From the NCBI GenBank assembly GCA_030043405.1, contig JASHXS010000150.1, forward strand, positions 1 to 8,001: 8,001 bases of DNA, given 5' to 3'. The notes below the pieces were generated by a model. That model did no database searches. It saw nothing but the letters and a program-made list of their open reading frames with translations, and had not been told where the DNA came from. The DNA is from Thermoplasmata archaeon (GTDB lineage: Archaea > Thermoplasmatota > Thermoplasmata > Lutacidiplasmatales > UBA184). Positions 1 through 6,548 of the stretch are shown in pieces. Position numbers and translations under genes: made by a program. The first letter of the stretch is position 1. Every line of letters starts with the position of its first letter.

Positions 1-1104
1 GCAAAACCCGCGCCGTCGGCGGCCGACCGCCTCGCCCGCTCCGTGCTGCGGGACCGACTGGGACTCCGCCCGAAGGAGAACGTCACCATCGAGTGTTACC
101 CGAGTGCCCTTCCCTGGGCCGCCGGGTTCGTCCGCGAAGCCCGGCGAGCGGGGGCCTACCCCCTGCTGCACTACGAAGACGAGGGGGCCTACTGGGACGC
201 GGCGGAGAACGGGCGGAGTGCCGTGCTCGGGACGCTGGCGGATCACGAGAAGGCGCTGCTGAACGACACCGACGTGTACATCTTCTTCTGGGGTCCCGAG
301 GACATCGAGCGGAGAGACCGGCAGCCGGGGAAGACCCAGGAGCAGCTCTTCGCGTTCAACGACCGGTGGTACCAGGTCGCGGGCAAGGCCGGCGTACGGG
401 GCGCTCGGATGGCGATCGCCCGCGCGACCGACGCGAACGCTCGCCGCTACGGCATTTCGGGGGCCAACTGGCGCAGCCAGCTCGTCGACTCGTCGCTCAC
501 GAGCCCGGCGAAGATCGCCGCCCTGGCGGCTCGGGTCGGGAAGCGCCTCGGCGGTCGGGGCAAGGTTCGCCTCACCCACCCCAACGGCACCGACCTGACC
601 CTGGAGCTGGTCGGCCGACCGGTCCAGGCCGCCACCGGGCTGCTCCCGCCACCCAAGAAGCGCGGGACCTTCGGCTTCATGATCAACGTCCCGGACGGCT
701 CCTCCTACACGACCGTGAAGGAGTCGGTCGCGGAGGGCACGGTCGTGGCGAACCGGGCGACAACGACTGCCGGACCGATCTATCGCGGGGGGCGATGGAA
801 GTTCGCGAAGGGACGCCTGACCTCGCATCGGTACGAGCAGGGGAACTCGAGCTTCGACGCGGCGTTCCGTTCGGCCACGGGGGCCAAGGACCGGATCGGG
901 ATGATCGAGGTGGGGCTGGACCCCGCCCTGCGGGGGATTCCGTTCATGGAGGAGAACGAGCTCGGAGCCGTCTCGGTCTTCATCGGGAACAACACCGGTA
1001 GTGGCGGGAAGAACCAGAGTAGTTTCAACAGCTACCTGACGGTCGCTGGCGCCGACCTGACGATCGACGGTCGCCCCCTGCTGCGCGGCGGCAAGATCGT
1101 CTGA
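1..1104 (+). CDS. M29-type aminopeptidase homologue, probably degenerate (5' partial)
   Basis: The frame is open from the first base and the conserved N-terminal part (LARSVLRDRL...ENVTIE) begins before the GTG at 43, so I take the gene as starting upstream of the window. Residues below count from that GTG. The overall pattern fits the M29 (AmpS/aminopeptidase T, COG2309) family of metal-dependent aminopeptidases: an N-terminal domain with VTIECYP and a GAYPLL segment, then a C-terminal domain with NVPDGSSYT (215-223), IEVGLDP (288-294), PFMEENELGAVSVFIG (300-315) and a closing IDGRPLLRGG. Family members bind two metal ions through Glu, His and Asp residues in those blocks. Here one expected Glu is Ser220, both expected His are Ser311 and Asn329, and the Asp is Tyr331, while Glu289 and Glu303/304 remain. 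Peptidase activity is therefore doubtful. Family call is fairly sure; the ligand alignment is mine by eye. Confidence 0.72.
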   Translation, partial: AKPAPSAADRLARSVLRDRLGLRPKENVTIECYPSALPWAAGFVREARRAGAYPLLHYEDEGAYWDAAENGRSAVLGTLADHEKALLNDTDVYIFFWGPEDIERRDRQPGKTQEQLFAFNDRWYQVAGKAGVRGARMAIARATDANARRYGISGANWRSQLVDSSLTSPAKIAALAARVGKRLGGRGKVRLTHPNGTDLTLELVGRPVQAATGLLPPPKKRGTFGFMINVPDGSSYTTVKESVAEGTVVANRATTTAGPIYRGGRWKFAKGRLTSHRYEQGNSSFDAAFRSATGAKDRIGMIEVGLDPALRGIPFMEENELGAVSVFIGNNTGSGGKNQSSFNSYLTVAGADLTIDGRPLLRGGKIV

Positions 1105-1144
1105 GTCACCCGGTCGCCGGAGCGTTCCACCCTCTCCACTCCGA

Positions 1145-1151
1145 CCATATA
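1145..1151 (+). promoter_or_regulatory. TATA-like box, candidate nreA promoter
   Basis: CATATAG is the only A/T-rich run in the 74-base spacer between the aminopeptidase stop and the nreA ATG. Its centre lies about 30 bases before the ATG at 1179, so transcription starting some 25 bases downstream would give a leaderless or nearly leaderless message. In archaea TBP would bind here. Spacing and composition support it; no transcript data. Confidence 0.45.
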
Positions 1152-1178
1152 GGCGGCCGCCGGCTGGGAGGGTTGGCG

Positions 1179-2492
1179 ATGGCCGCCAGCCCTACCGCCC
1201 CGCCGTTTCCGGGCGTCGCGCCCTCGCCGGGGCTCTCCTGGAGCATTCCGGGCCTCCGAGAGGACCCCAGCATGTGCCTCCGTTGCCGCTCCGCCCAGCT
1301 CCTCTGCGGGAAACCCGTCTGTCCCCTGATCCTGCGGTATCACGCCTTTGAACGGACGCTTCCGATGGTCCAGGGGCGCGAGCTCTCGGGGGCTTCGCCG
1401 CCGGGGGTGTTCGTGGGCCGATACGGCTACCCGAAAGTCTCCTTCGGACCCCTGCTCAGCCCCGAACATGGGTCGATCGAGACCCTGGATACGCCCGAGG
1501 AATGGGTCGGTCGGTCGGTAGCCGAAGTGGTCGGGTTCCGCACGGGCCTGGTGCGGGGGACGAGCCCGATCCGGGTGACCGACGCCGAGAAGCCCATCCC
1601 CCTGCTCGAGGACCTCCAGCTGCTCGGCCTCGCGTCCGAATCGGTCGAGAGCGAGACCCGATTTCGGCGGGCCCCGCGAGGTCACATCGCTCTCTCCGAT
1701 TCCGCCCCGCCGTTCGGTCCCTCGGCTCCCCTCGACCACCTGCGCCTGGACGTCCGAAAGCTCGACCCCCACCTCGACCGGCTTTCGTCGGACACGGCGG
1801 CGAATGCTCGGACGGCCGTCACCGAACTGTACGCGCGGGGCGTGCGCGTGAGTCGGATCCAGCGGGCGTTCAGCGTCGGGACCCTCGGCCGACGCGGACG
1901 ACGCCGACTGGTGCCGACCCGATGGAGCATCACGGCCGTGGACGACGTGCTTTCGAAGCAGAACCTCGCAAAGGTCCGGGACCTCCCCGAACTCGACGAG
2001 ATGCGGGCCTATCGTCTCACGGCCCTCGATAACCGATGGCTCATCGTGTTGCTGCCGGGGCCCTGGCGCTACGAGTCGATCGAGACGTGGTATCCCGAAA
2101 CCCTCTGGAACCCGAGCCCCACCGAAGTGGTCATGATCGGGGACCATGAGGGCCACGACGGGCGGACGACGTACGCCTCGATCGGAGGGTGCTACTACGC
2201 GGCGCGGTTGGCGGTCTCGGAGTCGCTCCTCCGGATCGGTCGGCAGGCGGGGGCGGTCGTGCTCCGGGAAGTGCACCCGGGGGAGATTCTGCCGCTCGGG
2301 GTCTGGAACGTCCGGGAGCACGCCCGGGTCGCCCTCCAGGAGCCCCCGGTCCGGTTGCCCACGATGCAGGATCTGGGCGAGCTGATCCGGTCCACGTTCG
2401 CGATCCCGCTCGACCGATGGCTTCGCCAGAGCGCGGTCCTCCACGACGCGCGGACCCAGCGCCGGCTCGACGAGTGGGTCACGCCGAACTAG
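1179..2492 (+). CDS. nreA: Nre-family archaeal DNA repair protein
   Basis: This is an archaea-specific Nre protein, linked in Haloferax to DNA damage repair together with PCNA. Counting from the ATG at 1179 (437 aa), a four-Cys cluster CLRC-x6-C-x4-C (33, 36, 43, 48) forms the predicted zinc site. It is followed by the signatures FVGRYGYPKV (78-87), VPTRWSITAVDD (245-256), GGCYYAARLAV (336-346) and REVHPGEILPLGVWNVRE (363-380). The C-terminus carries QRRLDEWV (427-434), which resembles a PCNA-interacting (PIP) motif, the known location in this family. I prefer the ATG at 1179 because GGGAGG (1166-1171) lies seven bases before it. A TTG at 1173 is too close to that site, and an ATG at 1272 would start at Met32, immediately before the first Cys. 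A 536-codon open frame on the opposite strand is judged a shadow. Its stop overlaps the next gene's stop in CTAG. Confidence 0.9.
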   Translation: MAASPTAPPFPGVAPSPGLSWSIPGLREDPSMCLRCRSAQLLCGKPVCPLILRYHAFERTLPMVQGRELSGASPPGVFVGRYGYPKVSFGPLLSPEHGSIETLDTPEEWVGRSVAEVVGFRTGLVRGTSPIRVTDAEKPIPLLEDLQLLGLASESVESETRFRRAPRGHIALSDSAPPFGPSAPLDHLRLDVRKLDPHLDRLSSDTAANARTAVTELYARGVRVSRIQRAFSVGTLGRRGRRRLVPTRWSITAVDDVLSKQNLAKVRDLPELDEMRAYRLTALDNRWLIVLLPGPWRYESIETWYPETLWNPSPTEVVMIGDHEGHDGRTTYASIGGCYYAARLAVSESLLRIGRQAGAVVLREVHPGEILPLGVWNVREHARVALQEPPVRLPTMQDLGELIRSTFAIPLDRWLRQSAVLHDARTQRRLDEWVTPN

Positions 2493-3394
2493 GTCGAGAA
2501 CGGGGCCCCGCACTTCCCGCAGAAGCTGTCCGTCGTGGTCCGGACGGCCCCGCAGGAGGGGCACGTCGTCGGGACGAGGGACCGCCCGCATCCGCGGCAG
2601 AACGAGTCGTTCGGCAAGGTGGGATACCCGCACTCGGAGCACCGGAGGGCCCCCGCGAGGGAGTCGGCGGCGGCGTCGGGGTCTCGGGCCCCGGCGGCCG
2701 TCGCCGAGGTCGACGGGGCGTGGGGGCTGGGCGCCAGCGTTTCGAGGGAGCTCCCGAGCGCCCGCCGACCCCGTAGCGCGAGGCGGAACGACTCGGCGTA
2801 ATCTCCTCGGTCGAAGGCAGCCTGGGACTGGTCCCGAAGCGCGGTGCCCTCGAGGGTTGGCCCGGCGCCGACCGGCGCCTTCTCGAGGTCCTGCGAGAGC
2901 AGTCCGAGCATGAAGTGCGACTCGGCTCGGTTCTTAGGGATCGGCGCGGGGGTCGTGGGGGGCGCGGCGGCGGGAGGGCTGGCGGCCGCGGGACGCGGGT
3001 TGCCGGCCGGCCCGGGGCGAGGGGTGGGGAGGGGCGGGCCCGCCTTTCCCCGGGCGTTCACCAGGGACTCATGCGCGGACTGGGCGAGCTCGTACGAGCG
3101 GGGATAATCGCGGAGGTCGAAGGCGGCCTGCGACTGGGCGATGAGCCCCTGGGCGCTCCGGAGGTCGGCGCCGGTGCGTCCGAGGATCTCCGCTTCCCGA
3201 CGGGCCATCGCCAGCCGATTAAAGGCCCGGTCCTGGACCAGTTCGGGCTTCGACTTCAGGTCGCCGAGGAGCTGGTCCCGGCGGGAGCGCAGGCGACGGG
3301 CGAGATACAGGAAGATCCCCAGGATGATGACGACGAGCAGGACCGCGATGACGAGGGCGATGAGGGCGGAGCCCGTGAGTGCGAATCCCGACAT
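2489..3394 (-). CDS. membrane-anchored double zinc-ribbon protein with two repeat units
   Basis: 301 aa of unknown function. One hydrophobic segment at about 7-32 is followed by RRLRSRR, so by the positive-inside rule the bulk should be cytoplasmic. Two related helical units follow: QSQAAFDLRDYPRSYELA (87-104) and QSQAAFDRGDYAESFRLA (189-206). They look like TPR-like or SPFH-like helical hairpins and are joined by a Pro/Ala-rich linker (about 119-153). The C-terminus is a double zinc ribbon with CxxC pairs at 252/255, 266/269, 278/281 and 292/295, each closing with CG as in the DZR family. Such architecture suits a membrane-tethered adaptor or scaffold, but no enzyme motif is visible and I do not assign a role. 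A GAGGGGG stretch 8-14 bases upstream and a TATA-like box support the ATG at 3394. It has its own promoter downstream of mat and is convergent with nreA. Confidence 0.85.
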   Translation of the reverse strand: MSGFALTGSALIALVIAVLLVVIILGIFLYLARRLRSRRDQLLGDLKSKPELVQDRAFNRLAMARREAEILGRTGADLRSAQGLIAQSQAAFDLRDYPRSYELAQSAHESLVNARGKAGPPLPTPRPGPAGNPRPAAASPPAAAPPTTPAPIPKNRAESHFMLGLLSQDLEKAPVGAGPTLEGTALRDQSQAAFDRGDYAESFRLALRGRRALGSSLETLAPSPHAPSTSATAAGARDPDAAADSLAGALRCSECGYPTLPNDSFCRGCGRSLVPTTCPSCGAVRTTTDSFCGKCGAPFST

Positions 3395-3444
3395 CCGACG
3401 GGCCCCCTCGCCGAGGAGGCCGAGGATGATACTGCGTGGGCCGA

Positions 3445-3452
3445 CTATTTAG
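3445..3452 (-). promoter_or_regulatory. TATA-like box, candidate promoter of the zinc-ribbon gene
   Basis: Read on the minus strand this is CTAAATAG, in a spacer of 130 bases that is otherwise very GC-rich. It lies about 51 bases before the ATG at 3394, giving a predicted leader of some 25-30 bases that would contain the GAGGGGG ribosome-binding sequence. This suggests that the gene can be transcribed separately from mat. Confidence 0.5.
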
Positions 3453-3524
3453 AGGGGGACGCTCGGCTCGCGTGGACGAAAGGGTTACCGGCGGGACGGC
3501 CGGCGAGGTCGGCGGGCCTTGGCC

Positions 3525-4721
3525 TCAGAAGACCGACAGCTTCCCGGTCAGGAGCAGCTTCGGCACCGTGTCGACCTGCTCGAACCAGGAGTTCGCCACG
3601 GCTTCGGCGGCGGGCTTGACCTGCGCCAACTTGACGCCGTCGGCGGGCAGGATCTGCAGGCTGGCCACCTGGGGCTGGTCGACCGGCTTCCCGATCTGGG
3701 AGAGGATCCGGACGTGGACCTCCTTGACGTTCCCGCCGGTCTCCTTCACGATGTCGGCGGCGATCAGGTTGCCGAGCAGGTTGTAGATCTTCCCGACGTG
3801 GTTGACCGGGTTCTTCCCGGCCGACGCCTCCAGGCTCATCGGGCGGCACGGGGTGATCAGACCGTTCGCCCGGTTGCCCCGGCCCACGGACCCATCGTCC
3901 CCGGCCTCCATCGAGCAACCGGTGACGGTCAGGTAGTAGCGGCCGAGCTCGGGGTCGTCCGCCGTGTTGACATCGATCTGGACCTCCCGGTGGGTCAGTT
4001 TCGCGGCCTGGTCCGCGAGCTTGTCCGTGATCTGGGCGCAGATGTTCTGGTACTCGTCGCCGTCCCGGATCGAGCGATCCACGAGCGCGGCGGCGACCGT
4101 GAGACGGACCTTCTCGCCCGCTCGGTACCCCATGACCTTGACGTCTTCGCCGAGGGCGGGCATTTTCTTCTTGAGCTTCAGGGTCAGGAAGCGCTCGCTC
4201 TCGAGCACCAGGCGCTCCGTGTCGGAGAGGGGGGCGAACCCGACCCCGAACGACGTGTCGTTGGAGAGGACCGACTTCTGTTCGAAGACCCCGCGCAGGT
4301 CGACCGAGCCCGCGCCGATCTTGGAGTCGAACTCGACGTCGTGTTCGATGTCGACATGCGAGCAGACGCTCGCCACGTACTTCTTCGCCGCCTCGATCGC
4401 GGTGTCGTGGATCGGGAGCTTCTCGTCGTTGACCTCGGTCGTCGCCCGACCGACCAGGAGCATGTAGATCGGCTTCGTGACCTTCCCCCCGCCGAACTTC
4501 GGGTCGGAGGCGCCGCCGACCACCTGGGTCTCGTCGGTGTTATGGTGCAGGATCTTACCGAACTCGTCCAGGTAGAGGCGCGAGAGCGCCCGGCTGACCG
4601 ACTCGGAGACCCCATCCGCGATGGAGTCGGGGTGCCCGAGCCCCTTCCGCTCCACGAGCTCGACAGCTTGGTCTTCGATGTGGACGGTGCGGAGCGGCTC
4701 GACCTGGATATTCCGGGCCAT
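3525..4721 (-). CDS. mat: archaeal S-adenosylmethionine synthetase (methionine adenosyltransferase)
   Basis: Makes S-adenosylmethionine from methionine and ATP, releasing phosphate and pyrophosphate; cytosolic and supplies the methyl donor for the cell. At 398 aa it has the normal length of the archaeal MAT family (COG1812, distinct from bacterial MetK). Visible family blocks are [14 protein letters not shown] (27-40), [12 protein letters not shown] (59-70), [17 protein letters not shown] (76-92), [18 protein letters not shown] (267-284), [18 protein letters not shown] (291-308) and [15 protein letters not shown] (337-351). No key block is missing and there is no frameshift. The ATG at 4721 sits next to the conserved N-terminal MARNIQVE, with GAGG five bases upstream. 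The gene is divergent from the GcvH/TusA fusion across a 151-base spacer and is followed by the separately promoted zinc-ribbon gene. Confidence 0.97.
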   Translation of the reverse strand: MARNIQVEPLRTVHIEDQAVELVERKGLGHPDSIADGVSESVSRALSRLYLDEFGKILHHNTDETQVVGGASDPKFGGGKVTKPIYMLLVGRATTEVNDEKLPIHDTAIEAAKKYVASVCSHVDIEHDVEFDSKIGAGSVDLRGVFEQKSVLSNDTSFGVGFAPLSDTERLVLESERFLTLKLKKKMPALGEDVKVMGYRAGEKVRLTVAAALVDRSIRDGDEYQNICAQITDKLADQAAKLTHREVQIDVNTADDPELGRYYLTVTGCSMEAGDDGSVGRGNRANGLITPCRPMSLEASAGKNPVNHVGKIYNLLGNLIAADIVKETGGNVKEVHVRILSQIGKPVDQPQVASLQILPADGVKLAQVKPAAEAVANSWFEQVDTVPKLLLTGKLSVF

Positions 4722-4752
4722 GGGGTCCTCGGGGGTGGGCCGAGTCGGGGGT

Positions 4753-4763
4753 GGGTTTAACCC
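4753..4763 (-). promoter_or_regulatory. TATA-like box inside an 11-bp palindrome, candidate mat promoter
   Basis: The plus-strand text is GGGTTTAACCC, a perfect inverted repeat around one central T. Read on the minus strand its TTAAA core (4756-4760) lies about 35 bases ahead of the mat ATG, the right distance for a short-leader archaeal promoter. It is the most A/T-rich spot in the divergent spacer between mat and the fusion gene. The palindrome may be accidental or may be an operator overlapping the TATA box. Confidence 0.45.
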
Positions 4764-4843
4764 TTGCGAGACGGCGGGAATGCAACGCAGGTTCGCCCGG
4801 AGAAACTGGACGGGGTCCCCCGTGCCCGCCCCGACCGAGCAGG

Positions 4844-4850
4844 CCTAATG
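4844..4850 (+). promoter_or_regulatory. weak TATA-like element before the GcvH/TusA fusion
   Basis: CCTAATG is a short A/T-rich element centred about 26 bases before the GTG at 4873, which is the spacing expected if transcription begins at the start codon. I see no Shine-Dalgarno sequence before this GTG, which agrees with a leaderless message. The match to a TATA consensus is poor. Confidence 0.3.
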
Positions 4851-4872
4851 CGGACGCCCGCTGGCACCGTCC

Positions 4873-5574
4873 GTGGAGATCTTGGGCTGCCCCTTGCCGG
4901 AGGACCGCCTCTACTCGCTGGAACACGACGTCTGGTGGAGCCCGGAGGACGACGCCGCGCGGATCGGGGTGCTCGGGACTCTGGCGGCGTTCGCGGGCCC
5001 GTTCGTCTCCGTCACGTACCGACCCGTTCAGGGGCGGATCGCGGAGGGCCGCAGTCTGGCGACGATCGAGAGTACTCGGTTCACGGGGGCGGTCCGCCTG
5101 CCGCTGGAGGCGGAGCTGCTGGAGCAGAACCCGGCGCTCCCCGGACGACCCCGTCTGCTCAACGACGCCCCGTACAGCGCGGGCTGGGTGGCACGGGTGC
5201 GGGCCGTCGACCGGGCCGCGGTCCCCCTGCGCCTCGAGACCGCCGCCCAGATCGCCGCCCGGTTAGAGGATCGGATCCGATCGCAGCGGATCCGGTGTTG
5301 GCCCGCCACGCCCGACCTCGAACTGTTCGAGATCGGGATCGAGTGCTCGGCGGTCCTGACGATGCTAAACGAGGAGTTGGCCCGACGCCCGGCGGGCACC
5401 CATGTCCTGCTCGTCACGGACGACCCGACCAGCCCCATCGAGATGGTCCGGTGGTCCGATCAGACGGGCCACCCGGTACTCGCTCACCGGTCGGAGGGGA
5501 GCCTGCATCAGTATCTGGTGCGCAAGGAGGCAACTCCGCAGCCGAAGCGTCGCCGGGGCGGCTCCCTCGGCTGA
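4873..5574 (+). CDS. GcvH-like lipoyl domain fused to a TusA-like sulfur-carrier domain; lipoyl Lys replaced
   Basis: 233 aa with two domains. Residues 1-115 follow the GcvH-like lipoyl-carrier fold: GCPLPEDRLYSLEHDVWW (5-22), IGVLGTLAAFAG (31-42), LATIESTRFTGAV (62-74), LLEQNPALPG (82-91) and LLNDAPYSAGWVARV (95-109). The lipoyl attachment site, normally Lys in ESxK, is Arg69, and residues 1-115 contain no Lys. Residues 140-218 match TusA/SirA: FEIGIEC (152-158), a helix with LNEEL, then VLLVTDDPTSPIEMVRW (178-194), TGHPVLAH and QYLVRK. The TusA Cys is kept (Cys158) but CPxP reads CSAV. H-like lipoyl proteins and TusA work as separate sulfur carriers in heterodisulfide-reductase-like sulfur oxidation; their fusion here suggests a sulfur-handling or scaffold role, which is inference. 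An in-frame TAA at 4846 limits the start to the GTG at 4873. A rhodanese gene converges on it, with 43 bases between. Confidence 0.82.
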   Translation: MEILGCPLPEDRLYSLEHDVWWSPEDDAARIGVLGTLAAFAGPFVSVTYRPVQGRIAEGRSLATIESTRFTGAVRLPLEAELLEQNPALPGRPRLLNDAPYSAGWVARVRAVDRAAVPLRLETAAQIAARLEDRIRSQRIRCWPATPDLELFEIGIECSAVLTMLNEELARRPAGTHVLLVTDDPTSPIEMVRWSDQTGHPVLAHRSEGSLHQYLVRKEATPQPKRRRGGSLG

Positions 5575-5617
5575 CGTCCCGAGCCGCGGCGGGGAAGGGG
5601 TTCGGCGGGGCCCCGGT

Positions 5618-6475
5618 CTACGGTTTCTCGATCGGAGTGCGGACGAGGTTGCCCCACTCCGTCCAGGAACCGTCGTAGTTGCGGACGTTGTCGTACCCGA
5701 GGAGATACTTCAGGACGAACCACGTGTGGCTCGACCGCTCCCCGATGCGGCAGTAGGTGATCACCGGCGTACCCGCCACGACCCCCTTCCCGCCGTACAG
5801 GGCCTCGAGCTCCTCGCGTGACTTGAAGGTCCCGTCGTCCCGGACCGCCTGGGCCCAGGGGATGTTCTTCGCGCCGGGGATGTGCCCGCCACGCTGGGCG
5901 TGCTCGGTCGGGTACTCGGGCGGCGCGGTGATCTCGCCGGAGAATTCCTTCGGGCCCCGGACGTCGACCAGGTTCAGCTTGCCGGCCTTGACCTGCGGGA
6001 GGCTGTCCCGGACATCGTTCAGGTACGCGCGCAGCTTGGGGTCAGGGGCCGAGCCGGTGAACTTCCCCGCCGCGTGCTTCGGAGCGTCCTTCGTGAGGGG
6101 GCGGTCCTCGGCGATCCACTTCTTGCGGCCGCCGTTGAGGAGCTTGAGGTTCTTCGCTCCGTAGTACGTGAACACCCAGTAGGCGAACGCCGCGAACCAG
6201 TTGTTGAAGTCGCCGTAGAGGACGACCGTCGTGTCGGGGTCGACCCCGGCCTTTCGGAACAGTTCCTGGAACGAATCGGTCGAGAGGATGTCCCGGGCGA
6301 CCGGGTCGTTGATGTCCTTCCGCCAGTCGAACAGCACCGACCCCGGAATGTGCCCGAGCTCGTAGTTCGCGGCCGGGTCGTAGTCGACCTCCGCGATGCG
6401 GACCTTCGGGTCGTTCAGGTGGGCGGCCAGCCAGTCGTTCTCGACGAGGGTCTCCGGATGCGCGTACGCGGCCAT
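5618..6475 (-). CDS. sseA: thiosulfate sulfurtransferase, two rhodanese domains
   Basis: Transfers sulfane sulfur from thiosulfate or a similar donor to a thiol or cyanide acceptor through a cysteine persulfide; cytosolic, no signal peptide seen. Numbered from the ATG at 6475 it has 285 aa, normal for the family. The inactive N-terminal domain contains GHIPGSVLFDW (41-51) and YGDFNNWFAAFAYW (87-100), where Asp stands at the position of the catalytic Cys, as is usual. The active C-terminal domain has VDVRGPKEFSGE (170-181), GGHIPGAKNIPW (196-207) and the loop YCRIGERSSHTW (241-252) with catalytic Cys242. An upstream ATG at 6532 would add 19 residues but lies before the TATA-like box at 6509-6515; GAGG six bases before the ATG at 6475 supports the shorter form. 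It could feed persulfide to the neighbouring TusA-like domain; that is inference. Confidence 0.93.
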   Translation of the reverse strand: MAAYAHPETLVENDWLAAHLNDPKVRIAEVDYDPAANYELGHIPGSVLFDWRKDINDPVARDILSTDSFQELFRKAGVDPDTTVVLYGDFNNWFAAFAYWVFTYYGAKNLKLLNGGRKKWIAEDRPLTKDAPKHAAGKFTGSAPDPKLRAYLNDVRDSLPQVKAGKLNLVDVRGPKEFSGEITAPPEYPTEHAQRGGHIPGAKNIPWAQAVRDDGTFKSREELEALYGGKGVVAGTPVITYCRIGERSSHTWFVLKYLLGYDNVRNYDGSWTEWGNLVRTPIEKP

Positions 6476-6508
6476 GAATCGCCTCAGGGCCCGCCGGAGC
6501 ACCCGGGC

Positions 6509-6515
6509 ATATACG
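6509..6515 (-). promoter_or_regulatory. TATA-like box, candidate sseA promoter
   Basis: GTATATG on the minus strand, centred 37 bases before the ATG at 6475. Transcription about 26 bases downstream would start near 6486 and leave a leader of roughly 11 bases. This position excludes the longer reading frame beginning at 6532 and so helps decide the start of the rhodanese gene. Confidence 0.55.
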
Positions 6516-6548
6516 GTGAGCGCACGACACAATCAGCGTCTAGCGACC

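Noticed and set aside
1152..1161. Perfect 10-bp palindrome GGCGGCCGCC just after the nreA TATA-like box
   Set aside because: Only G and C in a very GC-rich spacer, so it is expected by chance and I see nothing else supporting an operator.
1032..2642. A 536-codon open frame on the minus strand covering nreA
   Set aside because: The product is Arg/Pro/Gly-rich without recognisable motifs, while the plus strand carries all Nre family signatures. Long antisense frames are common in GC-rich genes.
3323..3358. ATGATGA-like strings resembling a C box of a C/D guide RNA
   Set aside because: They fall inside the coding sequence of the transmembrane helix of the zinc-ribbon protein, and no matching D box at the right spacing is seen.
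3519..4760. A 413-codon plus-strand open frame opposite mat
   Set aside because: It mirrors the mat codons and ends in the mat leader. The minus strand encodes a full, well-conserved SAM synthetase.
5575..5617. Possible bidirectional terminator between the fusion and the rhodanese
   Set aside because: The 43 bases are GC-rich with no T-run on either strand and no clear symmetric hairpin, so there is nothing to support a call.
4764..5678. A 304-codon plus-strand frame overlapping the GcvH/TusA fusion
   Set aside because: Arg/Gly/Pro-rich with no domain pattern, and it runs into the rhodanese gene. The frame starting at 4873 shows two recognisable domains.
6476..6532. N-terminal extension of the rhodanese to an ATG at 6532
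   Set aside because: The 19 extra residues are basic and non-conserved in appearance, and the extension contains the TATA-like box and the GAGG before the ATG at 6475.
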